A DNA stretch of 64,000 bases from the NCBI RefSeq assembly GCF_009812035.1, contig NZ_VZIZ01000006.1, positions 124,001 through 188,000 on the forward strand. The letters run 5' to 3'. This document shows, piece after piece, positions 19,551 through 27,874 of this stretch; the stretch's first letter is position 1, and every line of letters starts with the position of its first letter. The stretch is from Psychrobacter nivimaris (lineage in GTDB: Bacteria > Pseudomonadota > Gammaproteobacteria > Pseudomonadales > Moraxellaceae). A program made the translations under genes and the position numbers. Under the pieces are notes generated by a model. That model was not told the origin of the DNA. It saw only the letters and a program-made list of their open reading frames with translations, and did not search any database.

Positions 19551-19807
19551 GTTATTGATCTCTATAAATATTATGTCATGTAACGCAAACCTATGTTGAT
19601 ATTGCCATTGAGCTCTTTTAATTATATTTAAGTCCGTTATTTAACCTGAAAATTACTACCGACATTTTTCGATAAGTGTAGTGAGCTTGATTGAGTTCCG
19701 CTATTAGTTTTAAAGAGCTAAGTTGATGTTTAATTAAGAAAAATGTGTAAATCCCTTTGTTTATACAAAAATATTAGTATATAGTCAGTATTGAACATTT
19801 AGTAATA

Positions 19808-19852
19808 ATACTAATACAAATTATAATAAATAGTTACACTTTGTATTAGTAT
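19808..19852. promoter_or_regulatory. Inverted repeat flanking a -10 box (operator-like)
   Basis: Perfect 13-bp arms ATACTAATACAAA (19808-19820) and TTTGTATTAGTAT (19840-19852) separated by 19 bases. The spacer contains TATAAT (19822-19827). A third half-site ATTAGTAT lies at 19773-19780. The arrangement suggests a repressor site around the promoter of the following symporter gene; the regulator is unknown. Confidence 0.5.
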
Positions 19853-19906
19853 CGCTGTAATTGATTGAATAATTATATAAATGTTATTTTCACTAAAGGG
19901 ATTTAC

Positions 19907-19918
19907 ATGAAAAAATAA
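19907..19918 (+). other. Three-codon frame ATG AAA AAA TAA in the symporter's own frame
   Basis: The only well-placed SD (AAAGGG, 19896-19901) serves the ATG at 19907, which is followed at codon 4 by TAA. The next codons, in the same frame, read SLVATMLLLSTTLAQAAEQ, completing a typical signal peptide. The TAA therefore looks like a nonsense change, or a minimal upstream frame, in front of the symporter. Confidence 0.7.
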
Positions 19919-19933
19919 TCTTTAGTCGCAACG

Positions 19934-21442
19934 ATGCTATTACTCAGCACGACTCTTGCGCAAGCAGCAGAACAATCAGGTTTAGCAGCATTTGGAGCAG
20001 GTCTCGATGGCTTTATGGCCAATATATTTGGCTGGTTCGTCGACCTTATTTTCTTTTCAGTACCTCTTGGAGACGTCAGCTTCCCCCTCATTGTGGGTTG
20101 GTTATTAGTTGCCGCACTCGTATTCACTTTTTACTTTGGATTTATTCAGTTTCGTCAAATAGGCCTGTCTCTAGATATTGTCAGAGGTAAATATACTGAT
20201 CCAAACCCTGCTGTCAAAGAAGAAGGCGAGGTTAGCCATTTTCAAGCACTAGCCACTGCTTTGTCAGGTACGGTTGGTCTTGGTAATATTGCTGGTGTCG
20301 GTGCAGCACTCGCTATTGGTGGACCTGGCGCTACCTTTTGGATGATTATGGTCGGCCTATTCGGTATGGCGACTAAGTTTGTAGAATGTGCGCTAGGTGT
20401 CAAATACCGTACGGTACTACCATCTGGCGTCGTATCAGGTGGCCCTATGTACTACCTAAGCCGCGGTATGGCTGAACGTGGTATGGGCGGATTAGGTAAG
20501 TTCCTGGCTGTTGGTTTTGCACTCATGTGTATATTGGCGACCTTTGGTGCTGGTAACATGTTTCAGGGTAACCAAGCCTTTGCAGTCATGAGCTCTACTT
20601 TTAGCATTCCAACGGATTACAGTGTTTTCTTTGGTATTGGCTTAGCGTTTTTAGTCGGTATGGTTATCATTGGCGGTATGCCGCGCATCGCAACCGTTAC
20701 CGAAAAAGTCGTACCTTTTATGGCCTTGTTGTACATTACTATGGCGGTAATCGTACTGATTGCTAACTTTAATCATATCGGCACTGCATTTGGCGAGATT
20801 TTCTCGGGTGCCTTTACTGGTGCTGGCGTGGCTGGTGGCTTTATTGGCGCGTTGATTCAAGGTTTGAAACGTGCAACTTTCTCTAACGAAGCGGGTGTTG
20901 GTTCAGCCGCTATTGCTCACTCAGCAGTAAAAACCAAAGAGCCTGCTACTGAAGGCCTAGTAGCGCTATTAGAGCCTTTCATTGATACAGTTGTTATCTG
21001 TACGATGACGGCACTTGTTATTACTATCTCTGGGGTAAATACTGCCGCAAACTTACAAACCCAAGCGCTTACTGGTGTGGATCTAACCCGTACAGCATTC
21101 ATGGAAACGGCACCTATCTTCCAGTATTTCCTAGCTGTCGCGGTATTGTTGTTTGCTTTCTCAACGATGATTTCATGGTCATATTATGGTCTAAAAGCTT
21201 GGACTTACCTCTTCGGTGAAGGGAAAGGCGGTGAGATGATATACAAACTTATCTTCTTAATCTTCGTTGTTATCGGTACCATCGTACAGTTTAGCTTCGT
21301 TATCGACTTCTCAGATGCGGCTCTGTTCGCTATGGCTATCTTTAACATCATCGGCCTGTACTTCTTAATGCCAATTGTGAAAAGAGAGGTTAATTCTTTC
21401 ATAGCGCGTGTGAAAAGTGGTGAAATTAAAAAGTATAAATAA
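19934..21442 (+). CDS. Sodium:alanine/glycine symporter (AGCS family)
   Basis: Inner-membrane transporter with about 10-11 hydrophobic segments; 502 residues as called. Family motifs include ATALSGTVGLGNIAGVGAALAIGGPGATFWM, here given only as the GTVGLGNIAGV core, and RATFSNEAGVGSAAIAHSA. It imports alanine or glycine with Na+. The internal ATG at 19934 is the first possible start after the in-frame TAA at 19916, and leaves a shortened signal peptide (LLLSTTLAQAAEQ). The rest of the frame is intact, so the protein may still be made by reinitiation. The position after glyA, a glycine producer, may be coincidence; the two are separated by a terminator. Confidence 0.85.
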   Translation: MLLLSTTLAQAAEQSGLAAFGAGLDGFMANIFGWFVDLIFFSVPLGDVSFPLIVGWLLVAALVFTFYFGFIQFRQIGLSLDIVRGKYTDPNPAVKEEGEVSHFQALATALSGTVGLGNIAGVGAALAIGGPGATFWMIMVGLFGMATKFVECALGVKYRTVLPSGVVSGGPMYYLSRGMAERGMGGLGKFLAVGFALMCILATFGAGNMFQGNQAFAVMSSTFSIPTDYSVFFGIGLAFLVGMVIIGGMPRIATVTEKVVPFMALLYITMAVIVLIANFNHIGTAFGEIFSGAFTGAGVAGGFIGALIQGLKRATFSNEAGVGSAAIAHSAVKTKEPATEGLVALLEPFIDTVVICTMTALVITISGVNTAANLQTQALTGVDLTRTAFMETAPIFQYFLAVAVLLFAFSTMISWSYYGLKAWTYLFGEGKGGEMIYKLIFLIFVVIGTIVQFSFVIDFSDAALFAMAIFNIIGLYFLMPIVKREVNSFIARVKSGEIKKYK

Positions 21443-21481
21443 TAGGTTTGATTGAACAATCTATTATAACTTGATAATTAA

Positions 21482-21515
21482 AAAAGCCTGCCAAGATGAG
21501 TCTTGGCGGGCTTTT
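21482..21515 (+). terminator. Terminator of the symporter gene
   Basis: 14-bp stem AAAAGCCTGCCAAG / CTTGGCGGGCTTTT with one wobble. Confidence 0.85.
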
Positions 21516-21643
21516 CGATGGCTGGTACTTGTTATTTGCTAGATAGCTGTTAAACTTTAAATAGAAGCGATCTGTAAAGCATTGCCTACTTACGAAAAAA
21601 AGCAGTCAGTAGTAATCAGATTTTGCTGCAAGTTATATAATGC

Positions 21644-21673
21644 AAAAAACCGCCTGTGATAGGGCGGTTTTTT
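21644..21673. terminator. Terminator downstream of the TIR gene
   Basis: Stem AAAAAACCGCC / GGCGGTTTTTT. It is symmetrical and so usable by the leftward TIR gene. Confidence 0.85.
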
Positions 21674-21728
21674 GTGATCTGTTAATTGTTCATAGTTTAG
21701 GTTGTCAGGAGTCCCCAACTAAAAATAT

Positions 21729-22592
21729 TTAAGTTATTTCGTTATAGTCAATACTGTAATTAGCTTTTTTCAACATATGAGCGACACTCAGACGCCAATC
21801 TCCAGAACCATGATCAGCGTATATTACACCGTTTACATCACCTGGCATTTCAATATTAGATTGCTTCTTTACCAAGCTTACAACTTTTTCCCGACCGTAT
21901 AATCCTATTAGCAAACCATGTTCAAAAACAACGTTTTGTCTGGCTCTGGATTGATAGCTTTCTGCGCCAACTGCTTTTCCCTCGTCATCAGGTGTGTATA
22001 AAACTATACCGAACCCAATCGATGGATCTTTGGTATAGCGTTCTAGCTTTTCTATGATCGTGATACCAGCATCATGTTGCTCTCTAAGTACAACTGGCTT
22101 GATGGATTGAGCTAGCAAAAACGATTTGACTTCGTTTATAAGCGCGTCATCGTGTCCATGAACAATAAAAACCTTAGTTGGTAAGCTCACATTTTTTTGG
22201 TCTTCTGCAGCCAAGGTTGAGGTTTTCGTTCCTTTCGCATACGTAATCAATTCATCGGTAATATCTTTTTCTTTCAAAAGTGCTGACTCTAAATAATTTT
22301 CATAAAAACCTATAAATGCCACATCAGATGCTCTTTCCTCAGCCTTTCTTTGTGTCGCCTGTCGCGCTTCTAAAATATTACTAGGATCATTACTCGAAAA
22401 GAATCTTAAACGCTCAATATGATCTATCGGTATAGTTCTACCATTTATCAATATTGGGCGTCCTACTTGATAAGGTTCAGAAAATTTAGCTTTTAAATTA
22501 TCTAAGTCCTCTATATCTGATTTTATTTCAATTTTATCCCATGCGTTTTTATGATGTTTACCATCAAGTTCCAAAATTACATGATAATACAT
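21729..22592 (-). CDS. Orphan TIR-domain protein (CAP12/Pycsar-effector type, PF10137-like)
   Basis: A 287-residue protein. The C-terminal domain (about 140-277) has the features of the TIR-like nucleotide-binding family: KVFIVHGHDD, VVLREQHDAGITIIEKLE, FGIVLYTPDDEG, RARQNVVFEHGLLIGLYGR and ADHGSGDWR. Glu224 in VVFEHG is the position expected for NADase catalysis. Residues 1-135 match no family I know; they include a strand-rich part (LELDGKHHKNAWDKIEIK) and a helical linker, possibly a sensor. Relatives act as NAD+-depleting effectors in antiphage defence. No cyclase or STING gene is next to it. It is flanked by two housekeeping transporters and is more AT-rich than they are, suggesting acquisition. 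Confidence 0.8.
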   Translation of the reverse strand: MYYHVILELDGKHHKNAWDKIEIKSDIEDLDNLKAKFSEPYQVGRPILINGRTIPIDHIERLRFFSSNDPSNILEARQATQRKAEERASDVAFIGFYENYLESALLKEKDITDELITYAKGTKTSTLAAEDQKNVSLPTKVFIVHGHDDALINEVKSFLLAQSIKPVVLREQHDAGITIIEKLERYTKDPSIGFGIVLYTPDDEGKAVGAESYQSRARQNVVFEHGLLIGLYGREKVVSLVKKQSNIEMPGDVNGVIYADHGSGDWRLSVAHMLKKANYSIDYNEIT

Positions 22593-22748
22593 AGATGAAT
22601 ACCCGTTTTTGATGTTTGATTTGAAGGTAAGTTATGATTACAAATTAAGGTAAAAATATATTATACGTTCCGTATTAGTAGCCTTTACCTTACAATAGTA
22701 AAGCCAAATCACATGACAATCTATGATAGATAATTTTTTCTTTCTATT

Positions 22749-24023
22749 CTACATAAACGGCAACTTCGTAAAAATCTGCAAGATCGTGGCATTGACGATA
22801 TCAACAAAGAACGCACCAACCATTGGTACAATTAGAAATGCTTTAGGTGAAGGTAGGTAGCGATCCGTGACTGCCTGCATATTTGCAATTGCTGTCGGTG
22901 TTGCACCCATACCAAAACCACAATGACCCGCTGATAATACTGCCGCGTCATAGTCTTTGCCCATCACTTTAAAGGTAATGAGGTAGACATAGATAATCAT
23001 AATGATGGTCTGTACGACCAATATGATCAGTACAGGACCTGCCAAGTCCGTTAATTGCCAGAGTTTCAGGGACAGCAATGCCATCGCTAAAAATAGGCTT
23101 AAAGACGCATTACCAAGCACATCAATCGAGCGATCAAACATCTCAAAATTGAAGACCATCGTTAGTACATTGCGAATGATGACGCCGCCTGCCAGCGCCC
23201 ATACGAAAGTGGGCAGCTCAAACCATGTACCTTCAGCAACGATGGCCATTACATCAGCAAAAGCCAAAGCACCTGCGAATAGTGCCAAGGTTTCGATAGT
23301 AGAAGAAGCGGTGATAAAGCGCATGCTATCAGGTCTTTCAAAGATATCTTTATTACTACCTGCAGACTCCTCATCGTGTTTGGTGCTATATAACGACTGT
23401 GCACCAGCAACTTTTTCGATATCGCTAGGATCAGGGTTAGCTGGCGTTGGTTTTAGTCCAAGTCGATTAATCAAGCGACGGGCAACAGGACCGCCAACAA
23501 TACCACCCGCGACCAAACCATAAGTAGCAACCGCGATACCCAATGTAGTCGCACCGACCACACCATAGTCTTGTTCTAACGTGATTCCCCAAGCGCCTGC
23601 TGTACCATGACCACCCGTTAGAGCGATAGAACCTGTCACTAGACCGAGCAAAGGATCAAGTCCCAATGCACTTGCCATGGCCACACCAACGACGTCCTGC
23701 AATACAATAAACACTGAAACAACGATAGTAAAAATCAATAATGGTGTGCCGCCTGCCTTTAGGCGACTAAAATCAGCACTCAGACCGATAGAAGCAAAGA
23801 ACATTAGCATAGTGGCGGTCTGTAAGCCTTGATGAAAGTTGAAGCTATATCCCCAAACCATATTGAGAATATAGACCACAACCGCTGCGACTAAGCCACC
23901 TGCGACAGGTTCTGGAATATTAAAGTCTTCTAAAAACTTGACTCTTCGCACCAAAAACCGCCCAAGCAGCAGCACTAAGGTGGCCAATATCAGGGTGTAA
24001 TAACCGTTTAAAGTAATCTCCAT
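22749..24023 (-). CDS. gltS: Sodium/glutamate symporter GltS
   Basis: Inner-membrane Na+-dependent glutamate carrier with about 10 membrane segments and 424 residues. The two inverted pore-loop motifs are visible as TGSIALTGGHGTAGAWG and SAGHCGFGMGATPTAIANM. The start is an ATG with AAAGGAT upstream. A long hairpin stands between it and the preceding barstar-like gene on the same strand. Together with the GltIJKL-type system at 40.5 kb this gives two independent glutamate uptake routes. Confidence 0.94.
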   Translation of the reverse strand: MEITLNGYYTLILATLVLLLGRFLVRRVKFLEDFNIPEPVAGGLVAAVVVYILNMVWGYSFNFHQGLQTATMLMFFASIGLSADFSRLKAGGTPLLIFTIVVSVFIVLQDVVGVAMASALGLDPLLGLVTGSIALTGGHGTAGAWGITLEQDYGVVGATTLGIAVATYGLVAGGIVGGPVARRLINRLGLKPTPANPDPSDIEKVAGAQSLYSTKHDEESAGSNKDIFERPDSMRFITASSTIETLALFAGALAFADVMAIVAEGTWFELPTFVWALAGGVIIRNVLTMVFNFEMFDRSIDVLGNASLSLFLAMALLSLKLWQLTDLAGPVLIILVVQTIIMIIYVYLITFKVMGKDYDAAVLSAGHCGFGMGATPTAIANMQAVTDRYLPSPKAFLIVPMVGAFFVDIVNATILQIFTKLPFM

Positions 24024-24050
24024 AGGTTAATCCTTTCTGTAAAATAAATT

Positions 24051-24094
24051 AACCTGAATTCGGGATAAATATGGCTTTATCTCGAATTCAGGTT
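24051..24094 (-). terminator. 19-bp-stem hairpin between the barstar and gltS genes
   Basis: Arms 24051-24069 and 24076-24094 pair over 19 bp with one mismatch around a 6-base loop. On the minus strand the stem is followed by AATTTATTTTAC, a U-rich tail. It fits a terminator for the RNase-barstar operon, or an attenuator in the gltS leader, since gltS starts 28 bases further on. Confidence 0.6.
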
Positions 24095-24161
24095 TCTATG
24101 ATGACGAATAATTATCGGTGACTATCGGCGGTCGGGCTTGCAATATACAGGCTTTTAGCGA

Positions 24162-24611
24162 CTAACTTTCTAACTTATAAGCTTCATCCTCAGATGGCAC
24201 GATGATCCACAATTGTGGTTTGCCAAATTCTCTAAAGGCATCCTCAATGATGCTTTTAAAGACATTGAAGTCCTCAGTGTTTATTCTTTTGACGTCTGTC
24301 AAATCCAGCCTTAAATGAATTACCTCACTGTCTGTTAGACAATCCCATGCACTGTCCCAGTTGTGCGAAAAATGACTAGGAAAATCACAAGCCTTAGCCA
24401 AACTCGTCAATAGCTCAGTTTTTTCGAGCGTGTCACCGACGGCTATAGTAACAGCCTGCGCAGGAATGCTAGTACCCAGTGCTGTACCGTTTTGGTTAAT
24501 GTGGTCCTGATTAACATGGCTTTGACTAACATAGTGGATGGCTTGGTTCATACTTTCTCGATTCATATCGGCTTTGTCCGTATTCGCTTGTTTCATATCA
24601 GCTCGTTTCAT
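24162..24611 (-). CDS. Barstar-family RNase inhibitor
   Basis: A 149-residue protein whose residues about 55-148 match barstar (PF01337). The motif HNWDSAWDCLTD carries Asp86 and Asp90, equivalent to barstar Asp35 and Asp39 that contact barnase. Residues 1-50 are a low-complexity extension rich in Met, Asn, Gln and Asp. The start ATG (24611) lies one base beyond the TAA of the upstream RNase gene, so translation is probably coupled; AGGTG inside the end of the RNase gene is the SD. Its expected job is to neutralise any RNase that stays in, or returns to, the cytoplasm. Confidence 0.85.
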   Translation of the reverse strand: MKRADMKQANTDKADMNRESMNQAIHYVSQSHVNQDHINQNGTALGTSIPAQAVTIAVGDTLEKTELLTSLAKACDFPSHFSHNWDSAWDCLTDSEVIHLRLDLTDVKRINTEDFNVFKSIIEDAFREFGKPQLWIIVPSEDEAYKLES

Positions 24612-24612
24612 A

Positions 24613-25365
24613 TTAAGGCACCTGTAGTCTTTGGAAACTATCATAATGGTCGACAGTCAAGTAATAGACAGTAGGCGGATTACCACCTGTGACGATACGC
24701 CGTGCGCCGCGATGAGAGACACCAGGGGTGGGTACGGTATATTCGCGGTAGTAACCTTGTGACTGGGTGGGTAGTCTGCCTTCACGGTTATAAAATGTCG
24801 TGCCATCTTTATTTGGATACGGAAACGGGCCGCCTTGCTGAATAAGCGCAATCGTATTATCGACCTGTGCGTCACCTGTTATTCCTGATACTGCGGCCTG
24901 ACTCGTATTATTAGCGACGTCCTGCGATACCGTTGTCGACTCGATGCTATCAGCAAGCAATGTCGAATTTAAATCGCCAAAGAAATAGAAAGCGACGGCG
25001 ATGATAGCGATAAGGCTAAATAGCGTAGAGCCTAAGCTTCTTTTATTGGGTCTGCTATTGTGACTGCTACGATTTGAGTTACGAGTGCGTTGATTGCTAT
25101 TTCTATTAGCATTAGTAGGTGTATAGTTTGGAATATCTGATGCAGTATCTTGGTCAAGGCTCAATGAAGACGAGGTCACTTCAGTGGCTCTTAATTGATT
25201 TTTGTCGTTACGGGCACTGTTAAAATAGACGTTTTGACCAACCGTTATAGGCTTCGCCAACTGTGCTTTGCTAATATGAAAGAACACATCTTCACTTTGA
25301 TTATCTACATCGATAAAGCCATAGCCTTTATCTTCGTTCCAGTGCTTAATCTTGCCACTTTGCAT
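24613..25365 (-). CDS. Cold-shock domain/transmembrane/barnase-family RNase fusion
   Basis: 250 residues in three parts. Residues 1-66 are a cold-shock domain with RNP1 (KGYGFI, 13-18) and RNP2 (DVFFHI, 26-31). Residues 67-110 are a basic Asn/Arg/Ser linker, followed by one membrane segment (about 111-130). Residues 168-250 are a microbial guanyl-specific RNase (barnase/RNase Sa family), with GGPFPYPNKDGTTFYNREG, Glu208 in GYYREYTV, Arg219/222/223 in HRGARRIV and His240 in TVDHYDSF. All expected catalytic residues are present. The positive-inside rule puts the cold-shock domain in the cytoplasm and the RNase in the periplasm. SD GGAG precedes the ATG. It forms an operon with the barstar gene. 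The role (toxin, RNA scavenging or RNA quality control) is unknown. Confidence 0.85.
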   Translation of the reverse strand: MQSGKIKHWNEDKGYGFIDVDNQSEDVFFHISKAQLAKPITVGQNVYFNSARNDKNQLRATEVTSSSLSLDQDTASDIPNYTPTNANRNSNQRTRNSNRSSHNSRPNKRSLGSTLFSLIAIIAVAFYFFGDLNSTLLADSIESTTVSQDVANNTSQAAVSGITGDAQVDNTIALIQQGGPFPYPNKDGTTFYNREGRLPTQSQGYYREYTVPTPGVSHRGARRIVTGGNPPTVYYLTVDHYDSFQRLQVP

Positions 25366-25424
25366 GCTCGTACCGCTCCCTATAATTTAAATGCCTTAAC
25401 TAAAATACTTATGATGCAAACGAA

Positions 25425-25452
25425 GAAACGCCAGCATAATTGCTGACGTTTC
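25425..25452 (-). terminator. Terminator of proA
   Basis: 12-bp stem GAAACGCCAGCA / TGCTGACGTTTC (a G-U wobble on the minus transcript) followed by TTCGTTT on that strand. Confidence 0.6.
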
Positions 25453-25486
25453 TGATTACTCGTTTCGATAGTCGATGCTAGTATGA

Positions 25487-26788
25487 TTAAGCACGGGTTT
25501 CGCCATGACCATAAACGATCCATTTCTGTGAAGTCAGACCTTCGAGACCGACAGGGCCGCGCGCATGGATTTTGTCCGTTGAGATACCAATCTCAGCACC
25601 GAGACCGTATTCAAAACCATCAGCAAAACGGCTAGAGGCGTTAATCATAACGCTGGCCGAGTCCACTTCACGGATGAAGCGCTGCGATTTGGTATAGTTA
25701 TCAGTGATGATGACATCAGTATGATGGCTGCCGTGCGTATTGATATGCTCAATCGCCTCATCAATACCTGAGACCACTTTTACCGCTAGGATAGGGGCTA
25801 GGTATTCAGTATCCCAATCCTCAGAAGTGGCAGCTGATAGATGACCTTTAAGCTTAGCATTGTCATTTAGGATAGCTTGTGACTTGTCATCAAGGCGTAG
25901 TTGCATTGCGTCATCAGCAGCGACGATGGCTTCTGCTATTTTAGGTAATAGCTCATTAGCGACTGCTTCATCGACCAGTAGCGTCTCCATCGTATTACAA
26001 GTGCCGTAGCGATGTGTTTTGGCATTGACGCTGACCTTAATCGCAATCTCAGGATCCGCATCGCTATCGATAAAGGTATGACAATTACCGTCTAAATGCT
26101 TAATTACAGGTACTTTTGCATCGTTGCTGATACGCGCAATCAGACCTTTACCACCACGTGGTACGATGACATCGACATATTCAGTCATGGTAATCAGCTC
26201 ACCAACGGCTGCACGATCGGTCGTCTGTAGCACTTGTACGCTATGTTCTGATAGATCAGTATGGCTAAGACCTTTAATGATACATTTGGCAATGGCTTGA
26301 TTAGACTCAAATGCTTCAGAACCACCGCGTAAAATAATTGCATTGCCTGACTTGAGTGCCAGTGAGGCAGCCTCTAATGTCACATTGGGGCGCGACTCAT
26401 AAATCATACCGACCACACCAAGTGGCACCCGCATTTTGCCCAAATGAATACCTGATGGCTGGTAGGTCATGTCAGTGACTTCACCGATTGGATCAGGAAG
26501 GCCAGCGACATCTTTAAGACCTTGTAGCATACCGTTAAATCGTGCTTCGTTTAGCTCTAAGCGATCGAGGAGTGCGCTATCAAGATTGTTTTTTTGGCCG
26601 TTGTCCATATCGATTTTATTGGCTGCCAAGATGTCTTGTTTGGCATTGACCAGCTCATCATGAATGGCCAAGAGTGCTGAATTTTTATCGCCAGTGTTGG
26701 CGGCAGCCAGCGCGCGAGAAGCAGCTCTTGCTTGCTTGCCGACAGACTGCATATAGGTCGTAATATCCGTAGTATTCGATTGACTCAT
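25487..26788 (-). CDS. proA: Gamma-glutamyl phosphate reductase ProA
   Basis: Second enzyme of proline synthesis: NADPH reduction of gamma-glutamyl phosphate to the semialdehyde. 433 residues, slightly longer than E. coli ProA. The catalytic Cys is in [35 protein letters not shown] and [17 protein letters not shown] are family motifs. proB is not adjacent. An AAGGAAAAT SD precedes the ATG. Confidence 0.95.
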   Translation of the reverse strand: MSQSNTTDITTYMQSVGKQARAASRALAAANTGDKNSALLAIHDELVNAKQDILAANKIDMDNGQKNNLDSALLDRLELNEARFNGMLQGLKDVAGLPDPIGEVTDMTYQPSGIHLGKMRVPLGVVGMIYESRPNVTLEAASLALKSGNAIILRGGSEAFESNQAIAKCIIKGLSHTDLSEHSVQVLQTTDRAAVGELITMTEYVDVIVPRGGKGLIARISNDAKVPVIKHLDGNCHTFIDSDADPEIAIKVSVNAKTHRYGTCNTMETLLVDEAVANELLPKIAEAIVAADDAMQLRLDDKSQAILNDNAKLKGHLSAATSEDWDTEYLAPILAVKVVSGIDEAIEHINTHGSHHTDVIITDNYTKSQRFIREVDSASVMINASSRFADGFEYGLGAEIGISTDKIHARGPVGLEGLTSQKWIVYGHGETRA

Positions 26789-27218
26789 AAATTATTTTCC
26801 TTATGTGATACAGGTTTTTTATAACTAAAAGCGCCCAATTTATATAGGTAAAAGTACCTAAAAAGGCGAAAAATGTCGCAAAAAAAGAAGTTTTGAATGC
26901 CTACTTAGATAGCGGTAGGTCATTATGCTATTTAACATAGAGCAGATTGAGACGATAGTAAAGATGATTTTGTGAACAGAATCCGCTTTGCAGCGCTCTT
27001 GTAGGGGCTTATTCAAAGTAATATTGTTCATGCTAAGTGGTGTTTATTTAAGATAAGCGCGTTATCAGTACTACACTATATCTTTACGTGTTTTTAACAG
27101 AATTGCGCTGTAAATACTAAGGTAGCCGCGAGATATCCTCAGTATAGTAAGCATTAAAACAGCAAGGCTATCAGTAGATAGTACTTAATCTTATTATGAT
27201 GAGTGATGGAGAACGAAC
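26789..27218. other. Divergent intergenic region proA/lipoprotein
   Basis: 430 bases with no credible gene. It contains the promoter regions of both flanking genes; no strong consensus or repeat was found. Confidence 0.4.
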
Positions 27219-27524
27219 ATGGCTACGAAAAATACGACTTATAAAAATTGGTTAACGGTTGGCTTGGTAGCAAGTGCTTTGGCATTAGGCGCTTGTAGCA
27301 AAAAAGACGAGACACCGATGGAGACTGAAGCTGATACTACTGTAGATGCTCAAACCTCTGTAGAAGAAAGTGCGACAGCGAGCGACAATGATGATGTGGC
27401 CGTGGCTAGTGCCGATGATGAGGGTATGGACGTTACCAATAACGATGATGTGGCAGTGGCGACAGCAGAAGATGCGGATATGATAGATGGTACTGAAGAT
27501 TCAGAGCATGTATCGACGTACTAA
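27219..27524 (+). CDS. Small acidic lipoprotein of unknown function
   Basis: 101 residues. A lipoprotein signal (LALGAC, Cys at about 27) is followed by KKDE and a strongly acidic, repetitive region with NDDVAVA present twice (about 65-71 and 84-90). No known domain is seen. SD TGGAGAA precedes the ATG and a strong terminator follows, so it is expressed alone. Confidence 0.75.
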   Translation: MATKNTTYKNWLTVGLVASALALGACSKKDETPMETEADTTVDAQTSVEESATASDNDDVAVASADDEGMDVTNNDDVAVATAEDADMIDGTEDSEHVSTY

Positions 27525-27630
27525 TCGCATGCTATAGAATGTACTAGCGCCATATTAAATGTACTAAGCACATACTATAAATAGGCAGTTATCAGATAAC
27601 ACAACGTCTCGTATTCTAAAGTGATAAAAT

Positions 27631-27666
27631 AAAGCCCAGAGCGATAAATGCAGTCTGGGCTTTTTT
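27631..27666 (+). terminator. Terminator of the small lipoprotein gene
   Basis: Stem AAAGCCCAGA / TCTGGGCTTT, then a T-run. Confidence 0.85.
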
Positions 27667-27874
27667 GTATTTGTGTTTTGCTAAAAACTGATTAACCCGT
27701 TGGTTAAATACAATATTTGCCTTTTTGCTGTGTAATAAGAGACAATATGGCATTTTTCTCTTTGCCTCATCAGGCATATTACGATAATGCATCTAGATGC
27801 TTGTACTATATATATAGATATAGCTCTTATTTTATTCGTGTTTTCACTCATATTTATTGGAAGTCTGCTGAACC

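Noticed and set aside
21729-25365. One continuous defence island
   Set aside because: The TIR gene and the RNase-barstar pair are separated by gltS, a housekeeping transporter, and have no shared regulation visible. They are treated as separate loci.
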